Source: a virus. Taken from it: a DNA stretch of 22,691 bases. Made by a program: the position numbers and the translations under genes. How positions within the stretch are numbered: position 1 is the stretch's first letter; each line of letters opens with the position of its first letter. The notes below the pieces were generated by a model. That model was given only the letters and a program-made list of their open reading frames with translations. It searched no databases and was not told where the DNA came from. The DNA lies in IMG/VR virus record IMGVR_UViG_3300004369_000683, positions 1 to 22,691 of that record, one strand, 5' to 3'. Positions 7,150-13,331 of the stretch are shown here, piece after piece.

Positions 7150-7437
7150 ATGGCTCAGATCCGAAGAACTATCACGAACCTCGATCAAGCGTTCGAGATC
7201 ATCGTCGCAGAAGCACGAGACCGTTTCGACGGCAAAGAACTGCGATACCTCAGCAAGGACCAGAAAACCGAAGCAGTCCTCCTGATGCGAGACCTTGGCG
7301 TCCTCAACCTGAGAGAAGCCATCAATAAAGTCGCCCGTGAACTACATCGATCACGGGTTTGGGTCTACAACGTCATCAAAGCAGACGAATTCATGCTAGA
7401 TTTATCTAGAACAGATCGGGAGGAGCAGACCCAATGA
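7150..7437 (+). CDS. YheO/DauR-type HTH DNA-binding protein
   Basis: The 95-residue protein has its recognisable part at about 38-78: KDQKTEAVLLMRDLGVLNLR, then EAINKVARELHRSRVWVYNVI. This is the helix-turn-helix layout found at the C-terminus of YheO/DauR regulators (L-x2-x-G-V-x-x-L-R-x-A-x-x-x-V-A-x-x-L ... VYN). The N-terminal half is basic and helical. Its promoter has a perfect TTGACA, suggesting early strong expression, and the gene is translationally coupled by ATGA to the DUF932 gene. Near its 3' end lies the inverted repeat CTAGAT-TT-ATCTAG, a possible operator. Regulator function is inferred. Confidence 0.75.
   Translation: MAQIRRTITNLDQAFEIIVAEARDRFDGKELRYLSKDQKTEAVLLMRDLGVLNLREAINKVARELHRSRVWVYNVIKADEFMLDLSRTDREEQTQ
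7396..7409. repeat. Inverted repeat CTAGAT-TT-ATCTAG in the HTH gene
   Basis: The repeat is perfect, with 6-bp arms and a 2-nt centre. It contains AGATTTATCT, which also occurs exactly at 13771-13780 and 19669-19678. It is a candidate operator; the coding frame passes through it, so it may instead reflect codon choice. Confidence 0.45.
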
Positions 7438-8456
7438 GTCACGAACTCGAAATCAACAAGGACGGAACGGCTCGCATGGCATACGCCGGCGAAGTCCCGT
7501 GGCATCGCCTCGGCAAGCAGATGAACGGCCTCCAAACAGCCGAATCCATGCTGGCCGCAGCAATGGCCGACTTCGACGTGGTGACCACAAAAGTCGCCGC
7601 AGTAGACGACGAAGGCCACTTCATCCTCAACCCCGATGGCACCCCCATCATCATCGACGACTCCCGAGCAACAGTACGGGTAAATGACGACGGCACATTC
7701 GATGGCCTGTCAACCGTCGGAACTCGCTACGTCCCCACCCAGAACAAAGAGGCACTCCAGCGTGCGCTCGACGTCGTCGGGGCTTCCTCTGGCGAAGCAG
7801 TCGTTGAGACAGCAGGTGTGCTTCGTGACGGCAAGGAGTTCTTCGCCTCCATCAACTTGGGTGGCCTGATCCTTGACCCGACTGGCGTGAACGACAGGAT
7901 TGAGCGTTACCTCCTTGTCCGCAACGGCCACGACGGCAAAATCCCCATCACTTACGCCAACACCAGCATCCGTTCGGTCTGCCGGAACACCGTGATGATG
8001 GCTCTCAAAGACGCACAATCCGTGTTCACCGCCCGGCACACACGCAACCAAGACTCCGCTCTGGAGCAAGCAGGTGCCGTACTGAAGATCTCGTCAGAGT
8101 GGGCAAAAGGCTTCAAGGAAACCGCCGAGAAGATGTTGCGGATCCCAGTCCCGAATGGCAGCCGCCAGTTCGACCAAGTGTTTAACGCAGTTTTCCCATG
8201 GAAGGTTGATTTCACAAAGCGTCAGCATGAAAACCATGACGAACTTGGGATGCGTATTCGAGGTTTGTACCTGTCCTCCAAGAACGCAGGTGGGTACGGC
8301 ATGAATGGCTGGTCGGTTTACAACGCCATCGGCGAATACCTCGACCACCATCGCGAAGCCGGGGCTGAAGACCGAGCCGTTGCTTCGATGGATCAGAACT
8401 CTTGGGTGTCGAAGAAAAAGCAGATAGCCCAAGACGCAATCCTTTCGTTGGCTTGA
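7434..8456 (+). CDS. DUF932 (phage/plasmid-like TIGR03299) protein
   Basis: The 340-residue protein shows the family's start (ELEINKDGTARMAYAGEVPWHRLG) and, further on, the characteristic VGTRYVPTQN, FFASINLGG, YANTSIRSVCRNT and ARHTRN segments. Family members are widespread on phages and plasmids and usually lie beside replication or anti-restriction genes; the biochemical activity is not established. The length is within the family range. The ATG overlaps the HTH stop by 4 bp (ATGA), so the two genes are co-translated. Confidence 0.88.
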   Translation: MSHELEINKDGTARMAYAGEVPWHRLGKQMNGLQTAESMLAAAMADFDVVTTKVAAVDDEGHFILNPDGTPIIIDDSRATVRVNDDGTFDGLSTVGTRYVPTQNKEALQRALDVVGASSGEAVVETAGVLRDGKEFFASINLGGLILDPTGVNDRIERYLLVRNGHDGKIPITYANTSIRSVCRNTVMMALKDAQSVFTARHTRNQDSALEQAGAVLKISSEWAKGFKETAEKMLRIPVPNGSRQFDQVFNAVFPWKVDFTKRQHENHDELGMRIRGLYLSSKNAGGYGMNGWSVYNAIGEYLDHHREAGAEDRAVASMDQNSWVSKKKQIAQDAILSLA

Positions 8457-8501
8457 CGCACTTTCGTGCGACAATGGTAGAAACCGATGGAAGGGGCGCG
8501 T

Positions 8502-8918
8502 ATGTTCGATGATGATTCCGAACTGAGTCACGAAGATCTGATCGAAATGATCGGAGAATTCATGACCGGCTCCATGCGGGTGGAGGACGTTTACCGGTCT
8601 CACCTCTGTGACACGCTGGTTCAGCGGGTTTACGACGAATTCGGGACTGAAGGTATGGCGGAGTTGATGATGAAGATTGACTCTCGTGCCGACTGGATTA
8701 CCGACATGCTGTTCGATGCCAATGACTTGCACGACGCCATGTTTAAGCGTCATGGAACATTTGATGAGGACATTTCTGTGAAAGCCCGATCAACGATGGC
8801 TATGAGCGAAATGAACAAGAAGATGTGGAATATGCGTAAGCGGTATGTGTCGAAAATCGTGGACGAGATCTGGGAGAGCGACAATCCGTTGCCCGTCGAG
8901 GAGTCTTCAGCCCCGTAA
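8502..8918 (+). CDS. Hypothetical acidic Met-rich protein, 138 aa
   Basis: The ATG at 8502 is preferred over an in-frame ATG at 8487 because GAAGGGG lies about 7 nt before it. The protein is acidic and Met-rich, fully helical in appearance (SHEDLIEMIGEFMTGSM; MNKKMWNMRKRYVSKIVDEI), with no cysteines outside one at about residue 36. It shares a base with the start of the next gene (TAATG). TTGACG at 8453-8458 lies upstream, but no convincing -10 at the right distance was found, so it may depend on read-through from 7114. No family is recognised. Confidence 0.72.
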   Translation: MFDDDSELSHEDLIEMIGEFMTGSMRVEDVYRSHLCDTLVQRVYDEFGTEGMAELMMKIDSRADWITDMLFDANDLHDAMFKRHGTFDEDISVKARSTMAMSEMNKKMWNMRKRYVSKIVDEIWESDNPLPVEESSAP

Positions 8919-9187
8919 TGTCTCGCTTCTGGTCTCGCATTTTGAGGTTCCAGCCACGGTTCGAGGGGTCAGAAGAGCAAGTCAAGGAAAACATTGACTC
9001 GCACATCTGGCACAACTTCCGTTTCTCGGACAAGTATCCGGAACTGACAGAGGATTTGCCGCCTATTGTCACTTGTCGAACATGTGGTGTTATGGCCGAT
9101 TCCAATGCTGCTTCTTGGCCGTGCGGCGCAGCCCCGCCTGACATGTCGTACGACGAATACCTGAAACGAGAAAAACCCACCGGCTGA
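8918..9187 (+). CDS. Hypothetical protein with zinc-knuckle-like CxxC
   Basis: The 89-residue protein starts at the TAATG junction. After a basic N-terminus (MSRFWSRILRFQPRF) it has DSHIWHNFRFSDKYPE and then TCRTCG (53-57) and a WPCGAAPP segment. Together these provide three cysteines and nearby histidines that could bind zinc. The last codons lie inside the hairpin of the following terminator. No function is known to me. Confidence 0.72.
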   Translation: MSRFWSRILRFQPRFEGSEEQVKENIDSHIWHNFRFSDKYPELTEDLPPIVTCRTCGVMADSNAASWPCGAAPPDMSYDEYLKREKPTG

Positions 9188-9200
9188 AGTGCCGATGGGT
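9175..9200. terminator. Bidirectional hairpin terminator
   Basis: ACCCACCGGC (9175-9184) pairs with GCCGATGGGT (9191-9200) around TGAAGT. On the minus strand the hairpin is followed by a T5 run, giving a good intrinsic terminator for the leftward gene at 9226; on the plus strand it ends the 8502-9187 pair. Confidence 0.85.
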
Positions 9201-9225
9201 CTCTCCCGATGGATTTGGGGGGTTG

Positions 9226-9480
9226 TTAGATGATGTCGATGACGAGGCAATCGTCCAGTTTTGATTCGTCGAACTTCTCAACCTCGTGTGTGAATGGAAC
9301 TTGCCACATCTTGTTGTGGTTGTTCGCAATGTCCACCGCTTGCTGATGCGTGCGACACTTCATCTGGAAGATGTGTGAGTCTGATGAGTCACCGGTTGGT
9401 GACGAGAACCAGAGATTCACGATGTTGCCGATTACTTCTGTTCCGATTAGGGAACCCTTCATGTAAAGGTTTGCTGTCAT
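9226..9480 (-). CDS. Hypothetical protein, 84 aa
   Basis: The start is the ATG at 9480, exactly 7 nt after the TACAGT -10; an ATG six bases further upstream would lie inside the promoter. The protein reads MTANLYMKGSLIGTEVIGNI with a mixed strand/helix pattern and an acidic C-terminus (KFDESKLDDCLVIDII). The segment HIFQMKCRTHQQAVDIANNH suggests a small alpha-beta domain. No family is recognised. It lies downstream of the SNF2-like gene but has its own AATAAG-type promoter. Confidence 0.78.
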   Translation of the reverse strand: MTANLYMKGSLIGTEVIGNIVNLWFSSPTGDSSDSHIFQMKCRTHQQAVDIANNHNKMWQVPFTHEVEKFDESKLDDCLVIDII

Positions 9481-9487
9481 GTACATA

Positions 9488-9516
9488 ACTGTACCCCTTA
9501 TTGACTGTAGACGCAA
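9488..9516 (-). promoter_or_regulatory. AATAAG-type promoter (for the gene ending at 9226)
   Basis: Minus strand: TTGCGT (9516-9511), 17-bp spacer ending CAATAAGGGG, TACAGT (9493-9488), then 7 nt to the ATG. AT-rich DNA with TTGACA lies just upstream. It belongs to the repeated promoter family described in the findings. Confidence 0.82.
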
Positions 9517-9523
9517 CCTTTTG

Positions 9524-11431
9524 TCAAGAATTTTTTCGGAACAGCGACATGATCAGTTGAGACACCGATGTTTCCTCGGTTTCAGCGTCCCCACCATCCG
9601 TCGCCTGATTCACGACTGAGCGTTTCCGCTCAATCAAATCATAGATTTCTTCATCGATAGAGCCATTTAGCAGTAAATAGGTAGCCGTCACCGAACCCGT
9701 CTGCCCAATCCGGTGACACCTACTGTACGTCTGGTCAACATCCGCCGGAGTCCACGGCAACTCCACAAACAAAACGTCCTGTGATGCCGTCAACGTATGC
9801 CCGGTCTTCGCCGCCTGAATCGACAAAACCATAACTTTTGCGTTCGGGTCAGTTTGGAACGCCTCCTTAGCCGCCTCAATGTCCACCACATCCATCTCGC
9901 CCTGAATCTTGTAGCCACCATATTTGTTGGCCAACATGTCCACGATGTCACGATGGTGCGCCGCAACTACAACTTTCCGGGACTCCGCGAGCCGGCCCTC
10001 GATCCACTCCTCAATCGCAGGCATCTTCGCCTTCGCAGCCAATCTGCGCAAAATGCTAATCCGCACGAGATGCTGATTAGCCTCCGCTTTCAGACGAGCC
10101 TGAACAGCCGCCGACTTCGGACTCAACCCCAACTCCTCAGCGATTTCCACAGCCCTATCCACAAGGTACTGGACAATGTCCCTCTCGGCTTTCCGGTACT
10201 CCTTCATCGCTGCAGCCCCGCCATCAACCACAACCGGGTCATGAACGACTGGCGGCAGTTCCGTCAAAACTTGGTCTTTTGTTCTCCGGATGTAACACGT
10301 TGACCGCAAACGATCGTTGAGTTCATCAAGATTCGATGCGCCCTCTAGATGCCATTGCCCCCACTTGTCACGGAAAGCGTCGCAATACCTGCGGTAGAAA
10401 CCCCATTCGCCTCCGAACTTTGATAACTGTCCGATGATGCCGAGTTGAGGTGCGTACTCTGCTGGCCTGTTCGTGATCGGGGTGCCTGTGAGGAGGATCA
10501 CCGGGACTTCAGGGCCCGCGCCGGCGGCAATCTTCTTCGCTGCTTTGGTTCGCTGTGACGTTCCGTTCTTGCAGTAGTGGGATTCGTCAAAGACGTAGCC
10601 GTTCTTGCCTTTCAGTTGTTCAGCCCAATGAGCGATGTTTGAGTAGCCGACAACCAGAACCTCATAGTTTTGTGGGATTTCCTTGCGGTTCTCGACAACT
10701 TGGCAGTCCCGGTGCGGCAGCCAGCGGGCGTACTCCTTCTGCCAGTTGAGGACAAGTGTGGGTGGGCAAACCACAACACATGGGTATGCGTGCTGTTTCT
10801 CAATGGCGGCAATGGCTTGGAGAGTTTTCCCCAACCCCATCTCGTCGGCAATGAAACCTTTCTTGACTTTCGTGATGTAGTTGACGCCAGCCTTCTGGTA
10901 ATCCAGCAGCGTCGCTCGAAGTCCCGCGATCTCCAGATCCGCCTCAACGGAACGGCTTGCTTCCAACATTTGTTGCCGTTCGGCGCGGAGGTTGTCGTGT
11001 TCATCTGTCAGGTTGCGTGGTACAGCAACACCAAACCGGTTAGACCATTCGATGACTTCGCCGAGGGACGTCTTCGGGGCTGCCCAGAGTTTGCGCTTCT
11101 GATCCCATGTGATTCCGGGGATTTGCTTCACCGCTTTGATGCGTACACGTTCGTAGGGGAATGAGATGAGAACTGTGTCGCCGTCCTCGCTGATGCCTTC
11201 GGAGTGTTTGCGTTCGGGGAGTGTGAGTCGGGCAACTTCCTCTGTCATGGAGTACCCGTACTTGTCAACGAAGTCCCGGGCTGCGGCTAACTCGGCGACG
11301 GGTATTTCCCACAGTTTCGCACGTTTGTTCCACTTGGCACCGTTGATGCGTTTGATGGTTGCGACTTCTTCGGGGACGTAGGGCGTGTCGATGACGAGAA
11401 CGTCGGTGTCAAGGTAGAGGTTTACGTCCAC
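9524..11431 (-). CDS. SNF2-family helicase with tandem HARP-like repeats (SMARCAL1-like)
   Basis: The protein is about 635 residues. Two similar N-terminal segments (about 26-45 and 101-120; each with W-x3-x-KLW) look like tandem HARP-type substrate-recognition repeats. The ATPase follows: DEMGLGKT (about 194-201, Walker A), VVCPPTLVLNW (Ia), DESH (II, about 282), LTGTP (III) and RCHRIGQTG near the end (VI), all SNF2 signatures. SMARCAL1-like enzymes anneal or remodel branched DNA at stalled forks, so a role in phage replication or recombination is likely. GTG at 11431 is preferred because TAAAGT lies 6 nt before it; a TTG at 11437 is the alternative. Confidence 0.92.
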   Translation of the reverse strand: MDVNLYLDTDVLVIDTPYVPEEVATIKRINGAKWNKRAKLWEIPVAELAAARDFVDKYGYSMTEEVARLTLPERKHSEGISEDGDTVLISFPYERVRIKAVKQIPGITWDQKRKLWAAPKTSLGEVIEWSNRFGVAVPRNLTDEHDNLRAERQQMLEASRSVEADLEIAGLRATLLDYQKAGVNYITKVKKGFIADEMGLGKTLQAIAAIEKQHAYPCVVVCPPTLVLNWQKEYARWLPHRDCQVVENRKEIPQNYEVLVVGYSNIAHWAEQLKGKNGYVFDESHYCKNGTSQRTKAAKKIAAGAGPEVPVILLTGTPITNRPAEYAPQLGIIGQLSKFGGEWGFYRRYCDAFRDKWGQWHLEGASNLDELNDRLRSTCYIRRTKDQVLTELPPVVHDPVVVDGGAAAMKEYRKAERDIVQYLVDRAVEIAEELGLSPKSAAVQARLKAEANQHLVRISILRRLAAKAKMPAIEEWIEGRLAESRKVVVAAHHRDIVDMLANKYGGYKIQGEMDVVDIEAAKEAFQTDPNAKVMVLSIQAAKTGHTLTASQDVLFVELPWTPADVDQTYSRCHRIGQTGSVTATYLLLNGSIDEEIYDLIERKRSVVNQATDGGDAETEETSVSQLIMSLFRKNS

Positions 11432-11454
11432 GGTCAAACTTTATCGCAGATATG

Positions 11455-11534
11455 AGAGAACCCCCACACTCAACTCGCTGGGGGGAGGAGGAGCGTAGGG
11501 GTTCTCTTTGGGTATCAGATGGGGGGATCTGATG
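11455..11534 (-). ncRNA. Predicted 6C-like small RNA 1
   Basis: The minus strand encodes two hairpins just downstream of a promoter. Hairpin 1 (11514-11533) has 7-bp arms (ATCAGAT/ATCTGAT) and a loop of exactly CCCCCC. Hairpin 2 (11455-11507) has a 17-bp stem with two G-U pairs, outer arms AGAGAACCCC/GGGGTTCTCT, and a 19-nt loop containing CCTCCCCCCA. Two C6-loop hairpins are the defining feature of the actinobacterial 6C sRNA (B11 in M. tuberculosis), which pairs with G-rich mRNA sites. There is no U-tract, so hairpin 2 may be a U-less terminator. Transcription and family membership are predictions. Confidence 0.62.
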
Positions 11535-11540
11535 AGGGTG

Positions 11541-11569
11541 ACCCTAGCAGATTGTGCTTTCGTGCGCAA
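11541..11569 (-). promoter_or_regulatory. Promoter of small RNA 1
   Basis: Minus strand TTGCGC (11569-11564), 17-bp spacer and extended -10 TGC-TAGGGT (TAGGGT at 11546-11541). The predicted start, about 11534, falls at the foot of hairpin 1. The same TGCTAGGGT occurs before small RNA 2 at 13291. Confidence 0.65.
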
Positions 11570-11589
11570 CAACCGTCAAGGATTTTTCA

Positions 11590-11775
11590 TTACGACCGAT
11601 CGGTGATCTTCTTCGGCTCAGCGGGCATCTTCGGAGCCCCGGCGGACTTGTCCCACGATTTCGTGGCGAGGTGGCGACCCATCTCCCGATCTGCCTTGCG
11701 CTCTGAGGTTGAGCGAGCCTTGCGACGGGCGTTGCGAGCCTTGTAGATCGCCTTCCATTGTTCGGTGGTTTTCAC
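11590..11775 (-). CDS. Small basic protein, 61 aa
   Basis: A GTG start at 11775 overlaps the previous stop by 4 bp (GTGA), so it is translationally coupled. The product is strongly basic (KARNARRKARSTSERKADRE), followed by a Pro/Ala/Lys-rich tail, with no cysteines. Its charge suggests nucleic-acid binding, but no family is recognised. It is the last gene before the small RNA 1 promoter. Confidence 0.68.
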   Translation of the reverse strand: MKTTEQWKAIYKARNARRKARSTSERKADREMGRHLATKSWDKSAGAPKMPAEPKKITDRS

Positions 11776-11924
11776 TTGTTTCCTTTGTCCATTTTCTTGG
11801 CGTGTGCGAGTGCGGTGAGTCGATCGTCGAACTCGTAGCCGGTCTCCATGTCACGATTCTTCGTGTCGATGACCACCCACTTGTCGGTGTCCCACTTGTG
11901 CTTGATGTCGTATCGGTATCCCAT
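11772..11924 (-). CDS. Small hypothetical protein, 50 aa
   Basis: The ATG at 11924 lies 7 nt after TAAGGT, with a perfect TTGACA 17 bp further upstream, so the start is leaderless and well defined. The 50 residues (GYRYDIKHKWDTDKWVVID...) suggest a small beta sheet followed by a helix (DRLTALAHAKKMDK). No cysteines and no recognised family. It is coupled to the basic protein downstream by GTGA. Confidence 0.72.
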   Translation of the reverse strand: MGYRYDIKHKWDTDKWVVIDTKNRDMETGYEFDDRLTALAHAKKMDKGNK

Positions 11925-11931
11925 GACTTGT

Positions 11932-11960
11932 ACCTTACACGACCCTTTCCGACTTGTCAA
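11932..11960 (-). promoter_or_regulatory. Consensus leaderless promoter (for 11772-11924)
   Basis: Minus strand TTGACA (11960-11955), 17-bp spacer, TAAGGT (11937-11932), 7 nt, ATG. It lacks the AATAAG core, so it may be a constitutive sigma-70-type promoter rather than a member of the repeated family. Confidence 0.78.
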
Positions 11961-11964
11961 GTCT

Positions 11965-12171
11965 TTAGTCGAAATCTGCGAACATTTCTTGGAAGCACTC
12001 GGGGTGCGTTCCATTCATGACCTGCTCACGAAGCGGAGCCGGTAGGTTCGGAAACGCATCTTGGATGAGTGCGCCCTTGCGACGAGCCTCCATGCCCGAC
12101 TTCGGAACGATCACGGTTCCGTAGTCTCCGCAATGAAAGCAACGTGGTGTGGTGACTTCGATCATCTCCAT
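11965..12171 (-). CDS. Small zinc-finger-like protein, 68 aa
   Basis: The ATG at 12171 follows the promoter -10 by 6 nt. The product begins MEMIEVTTPRCFHCGDYGTV, with a C-x2-C knuckle. A second pair may be formed by the H and C of NGTHPECF near residues 57-62, together a likely zinc site. The middle has a basic KSGMEARRKGA helix and the end is acidic (EMFADFD). Similar small C-x2-C / H-x2-C proteins are frequent in actinophages; no function is assigned. Confidence 0.75.
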   Translation of the reverse strand: MEMIEVTTPRCFHCGDYGTVIVPKSGMEARRKGALIQDAFPNLPAPLREQVMNGTHPECFQEMFADFD

Positions 12172-12177
12172 AGGTAC

Positions 12178-12206
12178 AGTAAACACCTTATTCGACTCAA
12201 TGACAA
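12178..12206 (-). promoter_or_regulatory. AATAAG-type promoter (for 11965-12171)
   Basis: Minus strand TTGTCA (12206-12201), 17-bp spacer containing GAATAAGG, TTTACT (12183-12178), 6 nt, ATG. GGTTGT spans the -35. It closely matches the promoter at 16443-16471, including the TTTACTGTACCTATG end. Confidence 0.82.
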
Positions 12207-12227
12207 CCTGTTATCAGAAAAATGTCG

Positions 12228-12386
12228 GGTTCGCCCCGAACCGAGGAGGGAGAAAAAAGAAAAAACCTCCGTCAACCCGCATCCTGACTGCCCGGTAGCG
12301 GGGCTATCGGCCCGGGGAGGACTCCTCACACGCAGGAGGCACAGTAACCATGCTTAGGCGTGGATACCCGACTGGAGTCCTTACGC
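12228..12386. other. Structured intergenic region with polypurine tract
   Basis: No gene is visible here. From left to right: a perfect hairpin GGTTCG-CCC-CGAACC (12228-12242), which on the minus strand precedes a T5 run and could be a terminator; a 23-nt purine tract ending A6-G-A6; a GC-rich hairpin at about 12294-12316; and TAGGCGT/ACGCCTA arms (about 12356-12390) enclosing a segment that is also complementary to AGGACTCC near 12318. The last two pairings could form an H-type pseudoknot or switch. A plus-strand 23-codon frame with AGGAGG before it (12351) is not claimed as a gene. Confidence 0.4.
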
Positions 12387-12611
12387 CTAGAGAGCCGGTT
12401 TACGCCACTTGTAGGGCGTGAAGTCCCGGTTCACAGCATCCGCCAGTTCCTCGGACTCGTAGAGGCGAACAACATGGTGGCACGGATCTGACCCCTGCTC
12501 CCATTCTGCTTCCTCTTCCTCCGACATGGGGATTCCGTCATGGGTGGAGCAGACCGCAGAGCCACACCACTTGTTGTCGACCCCGATTTGGAGCCATTCG
12601 TCGAACGTCAC
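12387..12611 (-). CDS. Small conserved phage protein with Cys/His pattern, 74 aa
   Basis: The GTG at 12611 is chosen because it overlaps the upstream stop by 4 bp (GTGA) and has AGGAGG 7 nt before it; a TTG at 12617 is too close to that site. The product reads MTFDEWLQIGVDNKWCGSAV and continues with C-x-T-H-D-G and GSDPCHHVVRLY. This pattern (W-C-G ... C-x2-H-D-G ... D-P-C-x-H) recurs in small actinophage proteins that I recall as unassigned. Zinc binding is possible. It ends in an acidic-to-basic tail (DFTPYKWRKPAL). Confidence 0.78.
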   Translation of the reverse strand: MTFDEWLQIGVDNKWCGSAVCSTHDGIPMSEEEEAEWEQGSDPCHHVVRLYESEELADAVNRDFTPYKWRKPAL

Positions 12612-12757
12612 TTCCAAGCCTCCTTGTCACGACAGGCGTTGCGAGCCTGCTTCTTCTTCTTGTCGGGGAGAGTTTGCGCACGCAAACGAGAGTGGGTGAA
12701 AGCCCACTTGTCGTCAGCGTTCCAAGCCTTTTGTTTGGATTTCGGCTTCTTCTCCAT
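12608..12757 (-). CDS. Very small basic protein, 49 aa
   Basis: This short gene is defined by its promoter and by coupling. TATTAT lies exactly 7 nt before the ATG at 12757, and its stop overlaps the next start by 4 bp (GTGA). The product is Lys-rich (MEKKPKSKQKAWNADDKWAF, then LPDKKKKQARNACRDKEAWK), with one cysteine, and would be positively charged. The charge suggests binding to nucleic acid or to an acidic partner. No family is recognised. Its 5' end lies within the last codons of the preceding gene. Confidence 0.72.
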   Translation of the reverse strand: MEKKPKSKQKAWNADDKWAFTHSRLRAQTLPDKKKKQARNACRDKEAWK

Positions 12758-13139
12758 GTACCCAATAATACCCCTTACCCGGGCTATTTACAACACTTTC
12801 GTGAGGTTTTCTTGACAAATCTGGTTTTGACGCCGGCGCAGCCCCGTCTTCTTCGAGAACACAATCCCAGCCACAAGCGGCGTATCCAGCAAGATCAATC
12901 CAGTTGTCCTCCTTCTCAGGCGACCACGAGATGCGAGAAAGTTTCAGACACATCATCAACGCAGCAACATCGTGCGGTTTGAGAGAAACCGGGGCTCCGA
13001 GGCGGCGGCTGAGGTACGCAGACCACATCTCGGCAGTTGTCCGGAAGTCGGAGATCGGGTCGCCGTAATCGACGTTTCTGTCGCCGTTGACCAGACGATC
13101 GGCTTCGGACAGGACTCGGGTGCGGTTGCTTTTGCTCAT
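12714..13139 (-). CDS. DUF6378-like phage protein
   Basis: The 141-residue protein contains the pattern I associate with DUF6378: EADRLVNGDRNVDYGDPISD, a W-x-A-Y-L helix, then KPHDVAALMMCLKLSRISW and DNWIDLAGYAACG. Function is unknown; the family is common in phages. Leaderless translation is indicated by TAAAGT 6 nt before the ATG and TTGACG 18 bp above it. The last ~27 codons (after SRKPHESV) are also the promoter region of the next gene, so the C-terminus overlaps regulatory DNA and the next gene by 44 bp; the conserved domain ends before that. Confidence 0.8.
   Translation of the reverse strand: MSKSNRTRVLSEADRLVNGDRNVDYGDPISDFRTTAEMWSAYLSRRLGAPVSLKPHDVAALMMCLKLSRISWSPEKEDNWIDLAGYAACGWDCVLEEDGAAPASKPDLSRKPHESVVNSPGKGYYWVHGEEAEIQTKGLER
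12765..12793 (-). promoter_or_regulatory. AATAAG-family promoter variant (for 12608-12757)
   Basis: Minus strand TTGTAA (12793-12788), 17-bp spacer with GGTAAGGGG in place of AATAAG, TATTAT (12770-12765), 7 nt, ATG. It lies inside the 3' end of the DUF6378-like gene. TTGTCAAGAAAACC upstream matches the conserved AT element of the family. Confidence 0.72.
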
Positions 13140-13145
13140 GGGACG

Positions 13146-13175
13146 ACTTTACAGCCCCGTTCTGGTTGGCGTCAA
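13146..13175 (-). promoter_or_regulatory. Leaderless promoter (for 12714-13139)
   Basis: Minus strand TTGACG (13175-13170), 18-bp spacer, TAAAGT (13151-13146), 6 nt, ATG. The TAAAGTCGT-n3-ATG end is nearly identical to that before the gene at 5080. Confidence 0.7.
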
Positions 13176-13189
13176 GCGTCGCGTGAACG

Positions 13190-13224
13190 AAAAAACCCCG
13201 ACCGTCGGGGGGTAACGGTCGGGG
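13190..13224 (-). terminator. Strong Rho-independent terminator
   Basis: Minus strand AACCCCGACCGT pairs with ACGGTCGGGGTT over 12 bp around a 9-nt loop containing C6, and the stem runs into T6. It is the most canonical intrinsic terminator in the window. Confidence 0.9.
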
Positions 13225-13284
13225 TTCTCGGAGAATGGGGGGTGTCCCACTCCCCCGAAGGGGAGCACTAGGGGTTCTGTTGCC
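13190..13284 (-). ncRNA. Predicted C-rich small RNA 2 with intrinsic terminator
   Basis: From the promoter at 13291-13319 a transcript of about 95 nt would contain a CTCCCC-TTCG-GGGGAG hairpin, a C6 run (13228-13233 region), and a terminator stem of 12 perfect pairs whose loop also holds CCCCCC, followed by T6. An alternative stem pairs the GGGGAGTGGG strand with the CCCATTCTCC segment and excludes the TTCG hairpin, so two folds compete. Two C6 runs plus a terminator resemble the 6C sRNA layout less exactly than small RNA 1. A plain terminator for the gene at 13332 is the simplest alternative; the matching promoter argues for an RNA. Confidence 0.52.
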
Positions 13285-13290
13285 ACGCTT

Positions 13291-13319
13291 ACCCTAGCAA
13301 GGCGCCGACTCTTAGTCAG
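13291..13319 (-). promoter_or_regulatory. Promoter of small RNA 2
   Basis: Minus strand CTGACT (13319-13314), 17-bp spacer, extended -10 TGC-TAGGGT (TAGGGT at 13296-13291), the same extended -10 as small RNA 1. It lies in the gap after the stop of the gene at 13332. Confidence 0.6.
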
Positions 13320-13331
13320 ATCTCGTTGGAA

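Noticed and set aside
8453-8486. TTGACG promoter for the gene at 8502
   Set aside because: No -10 hexamer lies 16-19 bp downstream (candidates GGTAGA/TAGAAA are poor or at 19 bp), so transcription from 7114 is simpler.
8094-8753. Long minus-strand frame (219 codons)
   Set aside because: It lies opposite the DUF932 gene and the gene at 8502, has no promoter or ribosome-binding site and shows no domain.
12351-12422. Plus-strand 23-codon frame with AGGAGG before it
   Set aside because: It is antisense to the end of the 12387 gene, lacks a promoter, and its spacing (10 nt) is long; the sequence is better explained by RNA structure.
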